A DNA stretch of 40,548 bases, from positions 1-40,548 of IMG/VR virus record IMGVR_UViG_3300030329_003478, one strand, 5' to 3'. The translations under genes and the position numbers were made by a program. A model generated the notes under the pieces. It was not told the origin of the DNA. It saw nothing but the letters and a program-made list of their open reading frames with translations, and did not search any database. Shown piece by piece: positions 32,624 through 38,412 of this stretch. How positions within the stretch are numbered: the stretch's first letter is position 1; the number at the start of each line of letters is the position of its first letter. This DNA is from a virus.

Positions 32624-33589
32624 ATGCAACAGAATGCACTTAAACTCGCATGGATTATATTCAAACAATATAAACAATATTTAACATTCGATGAATGTTT
32701 AAAACTATCACACGCATTCAAAAGAAAAGAACTCGACACAGAACAGGCAAAACTTGTTAAAACTTGGCTTGTTATGCAGTCCTTTTCTTATCATCACGGC
32801 TTCCACGCCTGGAATGACATCACCAACCAGGGACACCAATTTTCAACAACTTTCAAAGCTTTCCAGAAACATACTTGGTTTAATATCGACCACGCTATTA
32901 AAGCAGTCAAACTCTGGAAGCTATACCATTCTAAAATCAATAATCTAACTATTGGCAAGTATTATTCTGAACTTATGAACAACCAAGGAGAACCAGAAAA
33001 ACGCTTAGTTTTTTTACACTTAGATTCTCGCTTACATAAATCAATGAATATTCAAACAATCAGAAAACTTGCCAACACTTCACCAGTTCAAAATCATTAT
33101 TATTATCAAAACCACCCACACGAACCAACAACCACATACAAACAAAACAAAGGAAAATACTTTGAGATTTACCGAGACGGAAAAACAACCGCAGTTATCA
33201 ATAACAAACCACACTTTACAACCGACAAAGGATTAAAATCATCATTCACAACTGATTCAAAATACGTCCAAGAACACAAAAACCCCACTCGAATCATTAA
33301 AAAGAACTCATCAGCTATTCGTTCATCAATGAACACCGCTCGAAAAAAAGCAATCGAAGCAGAAGCTTCAAACGGTTTGCGAGATGCTAACCCATCATCA
33401 CTCCATCAGCCATTAGGCCAAACGATAGACATTGACAAACCAATGGAAAATCTAGGACACAGACAAGGAGTAGAAGATTACAACGGAAAACCCCAGAGAG
33501 CCGAGGAACCCGAACAGCTCTCACTTTTTCCAGAACTATATTCAAACAACCGAGGTGACTTGATAGCCTCAGATGAAAACGTAGCTTAA
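32624..33589 (+). CDS. Protein with C-terminal sliding-clamp-binding motif (321 aa)
   Basis: Unrecognised family. Residues 1-115 are helical and aromatic (LKLAWIIFKQYKQYLTFDEC, YHHGFHAWNDITN, KAVKLWKLYHSKINNL). The middle is Asn/His/Tyr/Lys-rich, then a Ser/Lys linker. At residues 298-302 is QLSLF, an exact match to the bacterial beta-clamp-binding consensus QL[SD]LF, 20 residues from the end in a disordered acidic context. It may dock on host DnaN. First gene of the operon, SD AAGGAGACTT. It is AT- and AAC/AAA-rich compared with neighbours. Confidence 0.7.
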   Translation: MQQNALKLAWIIFKQYKQYLTFDECLKLSHAFKRKELDTEQAKLVKTWLVMQSFSYHHGFHAWNDITNQGHQFSTTFKAFQKHTWFNIDHAIKAVKLWKLYHSKINNLTIGKYYSELMNNQGEPEKRLVFLHLDSRLHKSMNIQTIRKLANTSPVQNHYYYQNHPHEPTTTYKQNKGKYFEIYRDGKTTAVINNKPHFTTDKGLKSSFTTDSKYVQEHKNPTRIIKKNSSAIRSSMNTARKKAIEAEASNGLRDANPSSLHQPLGQTIDIDKPMENLGHRQGVEDYNGKPQRAEEPEQLSLFPELYSNNRGDLIASDENVA

Positions 33590-33871
33590 TAGCTAACTAA
33601 AAACTTAATAATCCCAAAAAATTTTCGCGAATTTCGCTTCGCTCAATTCGCTTTCTTGGGATTCTCCGGTTCTCCTTCGGAGAATTATGTAGCCTTCGGC
33701 TGCTATATAATCAGGCTTCGCCTGACCTTTCTCTTTCCCTATTCTCTCGTCTGGTTTCGCATAGCAGAACCAGCTTAGTACCCATAAATAGCTACTGAGA
33801 TGCACCAGCGTTAAACCTGGGCTTGGTCGAAGACCGTGCTCAATTCTTAAACCCTAACATGGAGTATTCCC
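33590..33871. other. 282-bp gap with six tandem hairpins
   Basis: No gene. From left: AATCCCAA/TTGGGATT with inner GCGAATT/AATTCGC (33610-33663); TTCTCC-TTC-GGAGAA (33670-33684); GTAGCC-TTC-GGCTGC (33689-33703); TCAGGC-TTC-GCCTGA (33711-33725); CTGGTT/AACCAG with 11-nt loop (33751-33773); TTGGTC-GAA-GACCG region (33823-33836). Three consecutive hairpins share a TTC triloop closed by C-G. No T tract follows any. Possibly an ncRNA, a processed leader or a transcription attenuator after the 32624 gene. Confidence 0.6.
33827..33841 (+). repeat. 15-bp direct repeat, copy 1 (TCGAAGACCGTGCTC)
   Basis: Identical to 33906-33920, 79 bp away inside the next gene. Copy 1 is in the leader and forms a GGTC-GAA-GACC hairpin; copy 2 encodes part of the small protein. 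It suggests that the leader and the gene start were partly duplicated, or that both bind the same factor. Confidence 0.5.
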
Positions 33872-33874
33872 ATG
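33858..33874 (+). promoter_or_regulatory. Hairpin covering the SD and start codon of the 71-aa gene
   Basis: CATGG (33858-33862) pairs with CCATG (33870-33874), placing the SD GGAG (33861-33864) and ATG 33872 in one stem-loop. Translation would need the stem to open, for example by an upstream ribosome: a short frame ATG GAG TAT ... TAA starts at 33859. Stem energy is modest. Confidence 0.4.
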
Positions 33875-34087
33875 CTTAATGTACTTCCCAATATGCTAGA
33901 AGAACTCGAAGACCGTGCTCTTACGCACAGTCGGCGAAGACCTTACAAGCCACGCCTGACTCCTATTCTGGAGGAAGCGATGGCAGACCTTCCCACCTGT
34001 CTCAATTCTGAGATAGAGGAAGAACTCACGCTTCTAAAGCGTACTCATGGGCCATTAGTCAATGGTCAATCATTCATTCTCAAATAA
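33872..34087 (+). CDS. Hypothetical protein (71 aa)
   Basis: Unrecognised small helical protein (MLNVLPNMLEELEDRALTHS..., basic RRRPYKPRLTP segment, then acidic). SD GGAG at 7 nt spacing. No domain seen. Its early codons contain the second copy of a 15-bp repeat also found in the leader. Confidence 0.6.
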   Translation: MLNVLPNMLEELEDRALTHSRRRPYKPRLTPILEEAMADLPTCLNSEIEEELTLLKRTHGPLVNGQSFILK

Positions 34088-34097
34088 AGGAGACAGT

Positions 34098-34322
34098 ATG
34101 AATATTCTTTTCATCATCATTTCAGCACTCATCGGTATCTATATCTTAGCCATACGCAAAGAACAGCTATTCGCTGGCATTGGGATAGTCGCTTTATGTG
34201 CTATTCCCTTTCAGCCAGTTATAGCTATATCAGTCGTACTCGGCTTATTCGGTGCTGCCATATTCGGTCCTGCAGTCAAAGGACTCATTCAAGGCTTCAA
34301 ACAATCTCAGCTAGACATCTAG
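34098..34322 (+). CDS. Small membrane protein (74 aa)
   Basis: Two hydrophobic segments, ILFIIISALIGIYILAI (about 3-19) and a long one AGIGIVALCAIPFQPVIAIS-VVLGLFGAAIFG (about 27-60), then a short amphipathic end. ATG 34098 follows AAAGGAGACAGT; the earlier in-frame ATG at 34062 lies in the preceding gene. The stop TAG is the first triplet of a 16-nt 16S-complementary sequence. A membrane role (superinfection exclusion is one possibility) is a guess. Confidence 0.62.
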   Translation: MNILFIIISALIGIYILAIRKEQLFAGIGIVALCAIPFQPVIAISVVLGLFGAAIFGPAVKGLIQGFKQSQLDI

Positions 34323-34335
34323 AAAGGAGGTGATC
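34320..34335 (+). promoter_or_regulatory. 16-nt perfect complement of a 16S rRNA 3' end
   Basis: TAGAAAGGAGGTGATC is the exact complement of GATCACCTCCTTTCTA, the 3' tail of 16S rRNA in many bacteria (not E. coli, which ends CCTTA). Normal SDs match 4-8 bases. No start codon lies at normal spacing; the next ATG (34369) comes after a hairpin that would shorten the distance to about 12 nt. It may be an extended ribosome-docking site for a leader ORF or the following gene. Confidence 0.6.
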
Positions 34336-34341
34336 GGCACA

Positions 34342-34388
34342 GAGGGCTTTCCCCCCAGAGAGCCCTCGATGCTGGTAATCCCACCAGC
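34342..34388 (+). ncRNA. Two-hairpin leader, copy A
   Basis: Hairpin 1 GAGGGCT/AGCCCTC (34342-34348 and 34361-34367, loop starting TTCCCCCC). Hairpin 2 GCTGGT-AATCCC-ACCAGC (34371-34388). Hairpin 2 matches GCTGGC-AATTCC-GTCAGC at 34809-34826, with a T-A to C-G compensatory change in the closing pair and a G-C to G-T change next to it. It precedes ATG 34409 (SD AAAGGAAC). Confidence 0.6.
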
Positions 34389-34425
34389 CAACAATCAAAA
34401 GGAACTAAATGAACATCCTTATTGA
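34369..34425 (+). CDS. Possible 18-aa leader peptide
   Basis: ATG 34369 opens a short frame (MLVIPPANNQKELNEHPY) ending inside the 34409 gene. Its only SD is the long 16S-complementary element 34320-34335, 33 nt upstream of the ATG, which folding of hairpin 1 would bring close. If translated it would melt hairpin 2. Weak evidence; listed because of the unusual SD. Confidence 0.25.
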   Translation: MLVIPPANNQKELNEHPY

Positions 34426-34774
34426 ATCACAACTTAAAGAAAACTACGGAGCTCACGACTGGAACGGAGAAGGTCAATGCCCTCAATATTGGAAATTCAA
34501 AGGCGGTAATTCTTATGTGTTTAAAAACGCAGAGAATTTCAATGAAGCCCTCAGATATTTCAATGAGGTCATTGCTATCCCTTCCCCTTATTACCGTGAA
34601 TATGTTGTCAACATTACGGAAATCATTGCTCCTGTAGGAATGTTCATTACTGACTATGAACATGACCAAATTAAAAACGAAGGCAAGATTGTCTTTGAGT
34701 CTCAACGAATCGATATGAGACATCCTGCAGTTCAAAACAGATGGGCAACAGTCAACGAAGCTAGACTAAGTTGA
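34409..34774 (+). CDS. Hypothetical phage/plasmid protein (121 aa)
   Basis: The start NILIESQLKENYGAHDW with QYWKFKGGNSYVF resembles a small conserved protein found on phages and plasmids; I know no function for it. Mixed alpha/beta, soluble. SD AAAGGAAC. It is preceded by leader copy A and followed by leader copy B. Confidence 0.65.
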   Translation: MNILIESQLKENYGAHDWNGEGQCPQYWKFKGGNSYVFKNAENFNEALRYFNEVIAIPSPYYREYVVNITEIIAPVGMFITDYEHDQIKNEGKIVFESQRIDMRHPAVQNRWATVNEARLS

Positions 34775-34780
34775 AAGCCA

Positions 34781-34826
34781 AGGCGGTATTCCCCTGAGTA
34801 CCGTCTAAGCTGGCAATTCCGTCAGC
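34781..34826 (+). ncRNA. Two-hairpin leader, copy B
   Basis: Hairpin 1 AGGCGGTA/TACCGTCT (34781-34788 and 34799-34806, loop TTCCCCTGAG) is identical in stem to copy D at 36401-36425. Hairpin 2 GCTGGC-AATTCC-GTCAGC (34809-34826) matches copy A. It ends right before the AACCGGAGAAGT box that provides the SD of the 34844 gene. It fills the whole gap between two genes. Confidence 0.65.
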
Positions 34827-34843
34827 ATAACCGGAGAAGTCTC

Positions 34844-35056
34844 ATGTCTGACTATCCCTTCGATGTGGATGCAGAGCATGATGAACGTGTTATCCAGGAT
34901 ATGATCGAACTACACGCTTATGAGTATCATTACTCTCAGCAGCATCCAGTTCGTTACTTCCTGGAAGTTATAACAGGGAAAATCAAGCTCTGGTTCCACC
35001 AAAAGACATTTAAGCTGAGAGAACGATTAGGGTTAGAGGAACCTATAATCTTCTAG
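34844..35056 (+). CDS. Hypothetical protein (70 aa)
   Basis: Small acidic/aromatic protein (MSDYPFDVDAEHDERVIQDM, then YEYHYSQQHPVRYFLEVITG), helical C-terminus with KTFKLRERLGLEEP. No domain recognised. SD within AACCGGAGAAGTCTC-ATG. Confidence 0.6.
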   Translation: MSDYPFDVDAEHDERVIQDMIELHAYEYHYSQQHPVRYFLEVITGKIKLWFHQKTFKLRERLGLEEPIIF

Positions 35057-35059
35057 CCC

Positions 35060-35290
35060 ATGTTCTCGACTGCACTTATGACCGCAATCATAACGGTCAT
35101 AGGACTTGTCTTCATCTTCGCCAGAATCGGCCTAGACCGTATTCTTCAATTCGGTATTTGGATCGATCTGGCAGTCACAGCCGGTGTGTTATTGATCTTC
35201 CAAGGATCAGCCACCGGCATCCTCTCTGCAGCTTTAACCGGAGCACTCCTCTCAGCAGTTCTTTGGTTCATAGCACGCAGAAAACCCTAA
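35060..35290 (+). CDS. Small membrane protein (76 aa)
   Basis: Two or three hydrophobic segments: LMTAIITVIGLVFIFARIGL (about 6-25), ILQFGIWIDLAVTAGVLLIF (about 28-48) and ATGILSAALTGALLSAVLWF (about 51-70), ending ARRKP. It has the look of a small inner-membrane protein, holin-like or exclusion-type, and is the second such gene in this operon. It starts 4 nt after the previous stop with a weak SD, so it is probably coupled. Confidence 0.58.
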   Translation: MFSTALMTAIITVIGLVFIFARIGLDRILQFGIWIDLAVTAGVLLIFQGSATGILSAALTGALLSAVLWFIARRKP

Positions 35291-35302
35291 CCGGAAAAGT
35301 CT

Positions 35303-35512
35303 ATGGATAATACTTTGAAGGCCGTAGATAAAGCTTGGCAGGAATACGATAAGACCGTTCGGCAATTCTATTCCTCTCAAGATCAAGTCCCACCTATTCT
35401 CATGGATAAACTCCAAGACCTAGACCGTAGTCTCTGGGAAATGCGAGTTCAGATTACAACTGTCCATGACAGCCTTATTCAAATCACAAATGTTCTGACT
35501 CATCAGAACTAA
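35303..35512 (+). CDS. Hypothetical coiled-coil protein (69 aa)
   Basis: Helical, heptad-like (LKAVDKAWQEYDKTVRQFY, LDRSLWEMRVQITTVHDSLI). Soluble, probably an oligomer. SD AACCGGAAAAGTCT-ATG. It lies directly after the membrane protein, so they may work together. Confidence 0.6.
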   Translation: MDNTLKAVDKAWQEYDKTVRQFYSSQDQVPPILMDKLQDLDRSLWEMRVQITTVHDSLIQITNVLTHQN

Positions 35513-35519
35513 CTCACCT

Positions 35520-35564
35520 GGGGGCTTCCCTGCCCCCTCATTTTCTGGTACATATTTCGTGTAC
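35520..35564 (+). ncRNA. Two-hairpin leader, copy C
   Basis: Hairpin 1 GGGGGC-TTCCCT-GCCCCC (35520-35537), very GC-rich, followed by TCATTTTCT. Hairpin 2 GTACA-TATTTCG-TGTAC (35548-35564). It precedes ATG 35586 (SD GAAAGGAAAC). Hairpin 1 could also act as a terminator or attenuator because a short T-rich stretch follows. Confidence 0.5.
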
Positions 35565-35585
35565 TCAATACACAGAAAGGAAACT

Positions 35586-35924
35586 ATGACCTTAATCCCT
35601 AAAGATATTCGGGATCTCAATTCCGAAGAAGCTCTTACCCTTCAGGTTCATCACATTCTCAAAATGCAACAGCATCTCATTGGAGAGCTTTGCGATGGTG
35701 CTGATGCAGAGTTTCTTGAGGAACTTGAAGTATCCGATATTAACGAAGTCGTTGAACGATTTCTCAAGAACAATCCCAAACCTTTAGTTATCGAACCGTT
35801 TCCGGTTTACGATGAAGAACCTCAAAGTTATTCCCCCGACAACTATTCAGATGATGGTGAAGCCCTGGCTAGTGCAGGATTCGGCACAGATGAAGATTAT
35901 GGTGGAGGAGATGAACGCTTATGA
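35586..35924 (+). CDS. Acidic hypothetical protein (112 aa)
   Basis: Strongly acidic (many Asp/Glu, tail DEDYGGGDERL). Start ATG 35586 has SD AAAGGAAAC; the earlier in-frame ATG 35559 lies in leader hairpin 2. Helical N-terminal half (LNSEEALTLQVHHILKMQQH), disordered C-terminus. DNA mimicry, as in some antirestriction proteins, is possible but not shown. Stop overlaps the next start (ATGA). Confidence 0.58.
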   Translation: MTLIPKDIRDLNSEEALTLQVHHILKMQQHLIGELCDGADAEFLEELEVSDINEVVERFLKNNPKPLVIEPFPVYDEEPQSYSPDNYSDDGEALASAGFGTDEDYGGGDERL

Positions 35925-36115
35925 GATGCCCTAAATGCAATCATTTCATGCATCGAACAGGACAATACTTTCACAAAAAAGAAATGTATTACACTTGTAG
36001 AAAATGCAGTCATCAGCATATTGAACCTATGTTTGAACCTTACAATAAAAATGCACCGTTAAAGAAATTCGATAACGGAATAATGCAATGGTATGAAAGG
36101 ACAAATAAACAATGA
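35921..36115 (+). CDS. Zinc-ribbon protein (64 aa)
   Basis: Two CxxC knuckles, CPKC (3-6) and CRKC (27-30), with aromatic residues between them: a single zinc ribbon of the type found in transcription or nucleic-acid-binding proteins. Coupled by ATGA on both sides. Likely DNA- or RNA-binding regulatory protein. Confidence 0.65.
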   Translation: MRCPKCNHFMHRTGQYFHKKEMYYTCRKCSHQHIEPMFEPYNKNAPLKKFDNGIMQWYERTNKQ

Positions 36116-36393
36116 CTGAACGATATAAAATTCGATACCAATATCCTGTTATGAAAATAGTTGAGGTTACAGTAGAAGCTGAAAGCTTAACTGAAATACA
36201 GGAAGAATACCGTGCAAACGGTGAACTTAAAAAAGAAGCATTAATTGATCCTAGTTCCTATGTGAATCATGGAGAAATTAAATATGAACGACTAGACCAA
36301 TTTGGAATAGCTCGTTTAGCTGATGGTCAACTCGACTATTGTTGGGACAATCTCGCTTATTGGGATTGTATTGAAACAAACATAGAAGAGTGA
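36112..36393 (+). CDS. Hypothetical protein (93 aa)
   Basis: Small mixed alpha/beta protein (RYKIRYQYPVMKIVEVTVEA, ending IARLADGQLDYCWDNLAYWD). No family recognised. Start overlaps the previous stop (ATGA). Confidence 0.6.
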   Translation: MTERYKIRYQYPVMKIVEVTVEAESLTEIQEEYRANGELKKEALIDPSSYVNHGEIKYERLDQFGIARLADGQLDYCWDNLAYWDCIETNIEE

Positions 36394-36400
36394 ACTGCCA

Positions 36401-36448
36401 AGGCGGTATTCGATGAGTACCGTCTAAGCAGAGCACTAATGCTTCTGC
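36401..36448 (+). ncRNA. Two-hairpin leader, copy D
   Basis: Hairpin 1 AGGCGGTA/TACCGTCT (36401-36408 and 36418-36425, loop TTCGATGAG) has the same stem as copy B. Hairpin 2 is GCAGA-GCA/TGC-T-TCTGC (36428-36448) with a CTAA loop, a different sequence in the same position. The linker CTAAGC between hairpins and GCATAAC after them are shared with copy B. It precedes the ArdC-like gene (SD TAGGAGGATCA). Confidence 0.65.
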
Positions 36449-36473
36449 ATAACTGCCATATCTAGGAGGATCA

Positions 36474-37385
36474 ATGGCAAAACACATCAAAACAGTTGAG
36501 AAAGAGATCACGACTAAAATCGTGGACTCTCTCGAACAAGCCATCCAATCCGGTAGGGAATCCCAATGGAAAATGCCTTGGATTTCCGATGGAACTGGTA
36601 TGCCTGTCTCGTTTACGACCGGCAAACCTTATCGTGGTGGCAATCTTTTGATCCTATTGATGGCCCAGGTGGAGCACGGCTTCACCAGTAATCAATGGAT
36701 TACCAAAAAACAACTGTTACAAGCTGGTGGAAGGATTCCCAGAGAAGACTTCCCCAATAATCAAACGTGTTACTTCTTCAAAGAAATGGAGATCACTGAT
36801 GAAGAAACCGGACAAATCAAAAAACGATGGTTTGCAAGGACTTACCAAGTGTGGAACTTGGCTCAAACCAACATCGAAATTAAAACTCCTGAAAAGGAAT
36901 CGCAGACTGAAGCGGAGTTCGGAGAACTTGCTCAGTTCCTTAATGGTGGTACGGCTGATGTCCGTCACGGACAAAGCAAAGCCTATTACCATCCTAGACA
37001 GGATTTTATCGGTCTTCCCAATCCTGAAGATTTTCAATCGGAAGGAGATTACCTCGCAACAAGAGCCCATGAGCTCGTCCATTGGACAGGACATGACTCC
37101 AGGCTCCAGCGAGATCTTCAGGCCAAGGGAACCGAGGCCTACGCCTTCGAGGAACTAATTGCAGAATTAGGATCTTCGTTTATATCGGCAGAGTACGATC
37201 TTCCGCACAAAGTCCAGGAAGGACATGAGGAATATCTACTTCATTGGGTCAAAGCCTTATCCAGCGATACCTCGTTGGTGTTCAAGGCTGCCAAAAAAGC
37301 ATCTGAAGCAGTAGCTTATCTGAAGAAGGATGCAGGAGTGGTGCAGCAACCGCAAGGTGTCGAGCCAAACGCGATTGCTGCTTAA
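36474..37385 (+). CDS. ArdC-like antirestriction protein
   Basis: 303 residues. The N-terminal part is an ssDNA-binding-like domain (EITTKIVDSLEQAIQSGR, PWISDGTGMPVSFTTGKPYR). The C-terminal part is a zincin-type domain: HELVHWTGHD (H199, E200, H203, H207) and EELIAELGSSF with the likely third ligand. ArdC proteins protect incoming plasmid or phage DNA from restriction. Strong SD TAGGAGGATCA. Its place in an accessory operon fits a counter-defence role. Confidence 0.85.
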   Translation: MAKHIKTVEKEITTKIVDSLEQAIQSGRESQWKMPWISDGTGMPVSFTTGKPYRGGNLLILLMAQVEHGFTSNQWITKKQLLQAGGRIPREDFPNNQTCYFFKEMEITDEETGQIKKRWFARTYQVWNLAQTNIEIKTPEKESQTEAEFGELAQFLNGGTADVRHGQSKAYYHPRQDFIGLPNPEDFQSEGDYLATRAHELVHWTGHDSRLQRDLQAKGTEAYAFEELIAELGSSFISAEYDLPHKVQEGHEEYLLHWVKALSSDTSLVFKAAKKASEAVAYLKKDAGVVQQPQGVEPNAIAA

Positions 37386-37392
37386 TTTAGCT

Positions 37393-37457
37393 AACCGGAG
37401 AAGTCAGCTTTAATAGTAATATCTCATGACTGACTTCTCTATGTCAAGGAGTAATTT
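37393..37457 (+). promoter_or_regulatory. Leader with stem over the SD box and an 11-aa upstream frame
   Basis: An AACCGGAGAAGT box (37393-37404) is not followed by a close ATG. Its end GAAGTCAG can pair with CTGACTTC (about 37428-37436). Inside the second arm a short frame (MTDFSMSRSNL) starts at 37426 and its stop overlaps the ATG of the 142-aa gene (ATGA). This could be translational coupling through a leader ORF. Confidence 0.35.
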
Positions 37458-37886
37458 ATGACAGTATTTGTAAATCATAGAGATGGCTGGTCATGTGTTT
37501 GTTACATTTCCGATTGCCATTCAATATGGAAAAAAGGAACTGAATATGCCATCGCTGATGATTCAGCCATAGACAGCTTTGATGAGCATCACGGTCCTGA
37601 ATACACCGATGATGGTGTTTTATATATAGACCGGAAAAAATCTATTCAGATATTTGATGGTCATATAAGTATTCCTTTATTTAGAAAAGTCGATGACTTT
37701 GAAAAAAATGTATTCGATCCAATTAAAAATGAAGAACCAACATCTTCTTTATGCAATTGGGCTGAAGCTTTATGGCTTCATCAAAATCTGGGAATGGCGA
37801 TTCAGTTAAGAATATCTGACGAAAGATATTTATTATCTGCAACAAAACTTCCTGACAAAATAAATCTAGTACATTGGCTGGAGTGA
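37458..37886 (+). CDS. Hypothetical protein (142 aa)
   Basis: Unrecognised. Acidic and aromatic (MTVFVNHRDGWSCVCYISDC, DEHHGPEYTDDGVLYIDRKK), with Cys and His in the first 30 residues, and a helical C-terminus (CNWAEALWLHQNLGMAIQLR). Soluble. SD AAGGAGTAATTT. It lies between the ArdC-like gene and the Cys-rich gene. Confidence 0.6.
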   Translation: MTVFVNHRDGWSCVCYISDCHSIWKKGTEYAIADDSAIDSFDEHHGPEYTDDGVLYIDRKKSIQIFDGHISIPLFRKVDDFEKNVFDPIKNEEPTSSLCNWAEALWLHQNLGMAIQLRISDERYLLSATKLPDKINLVHWLE

Positions 37887-37888
37887 TT

Positions 37889-38257
37889 ATGCAATGTGGA
37901 AAATGCACAGAATGCTGCACTCCTTTTTCTATTCCTGAATTAAGGAAACCGGCTGGCTTGCGTTGTATGTATTTAACAGATCAAGGATGTAGCATTTATG
38001 AAACTCGACCTCAGACTTGTCGTGATTTCCAATGTGCTTACTTGATTCTAAATTTTCCTCGGAAGCTCAGACCAGATCGTGCAGGATTTATAATCCGTTT
38101 ACTCGATCATGGAATACACGGTCATGTGTATGCCTGTTATAAAATTCGTCAAATGACAAAATTTGCTAAAAAGTTAATTAGACGAATAAGAAATAAATAT
38201 CATCCAGATCGGAAAATATTATGGGCAGAAGGTAATCACGTTTATGATATTGAATGA
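37889..38257 (+). CDS. YkgJ-like CxxCxxCC metal-binding protein (122 aa)
   Basis: MQCGKCTECC at the N-terminus with GCSIYETRPQTCRDFQCAYL (about 40-60) is the pattern of the YkgJ/CxxCxxCC family (PF03692-like), small proteins thought to bind zinc or iron. Six or more Cys. The C-terminal part is basic. Start ATG 37889 has GGAG 7 nt upstream; an earlier in-frame start lies in the preceding gene. Role in a phage is unclear. Confidence 0.75.
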   Translation: MQCGKCTECCTPFSIPELRKPAGLRCMYLTDQGCSIYETRPQTCRDFQCAYLILNFPRKLRPDRAGFIIRLLDHGIHGHVYACYKIRQMTKFAKKLIRRIRNKYHPDRKILWAEGNHVYDIE

Positions 38258-38263
38258 TCTGTA

Positions 38264-38291
38264 GGCAATATATCGGCAAAACTAAGTGGAG
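38264..38291. repeat. 28-bp direct repeat flanking attP, copy 1
   Basis: A 28-bp sequence containing TATATCGGCAAAACTAAG is repeated with one mismatch at 38462-38489. A shorter relative (ATATCGGCA) is at 38300-38308. Pairs of such repeats on both sides of a recombination core are typical of integrase arm-type sites. Confidence 0.65.
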
Positions 38292-38362
38292 CAACTAGCA
38301 TATCGGCAGTATTGGCAATTGCTTTTTGCTCCCCTTAAATCTTTGTTATCCCTTGGAAATAC

Positions 38363-38412
38363 TGGTGGGCCAGGCAGGACTTGAACCTGCGACCGATCGA
38401 TTATGAGTCGTG
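38363..38412 (-). tRNA. 3' half of a CAU-anticodon tRNA (attP core)
   Basis: In the minus direction, from 38410 down, the sequence reads an anticodon loop CTCATAA, the 3' side of its stem, T-arm GCAGG-TTCAAGT-CCTGC, acceptor strand CTGGCCC, discriminator A and CCA (38365-38363). The matching 5' acceptor strand (GGGCCAG) and D-arm are absent, so it is not a functional tRNA. It is the part a phage carries to restore a host tRNA-Met/Ile(CAU) gene after integration. The switch point lies in the anticodon stem-loop. Confidence 0.75.

Noticed and set aside
33600-33780. CRISPR-like array of short repeats
   Set aside because: The hairpins differ in stem sequence and there are no constant repeats with regular spacers.
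34330-34425. GTG-started 31-codon frame inside the 16S-complementary element
   Set aside because: GTG overlaps the SD itself with no spacing, so initiation there is implausible.
35520-35545. Classic Rho-independent terminator at the GC-rich hairpin GGGGGC/GCCCCC
   Set aside because: The following T run is short and interrupted (TCATTTTCT), and genes of the same operon continue downstream; listed as a leader hairpin instead.
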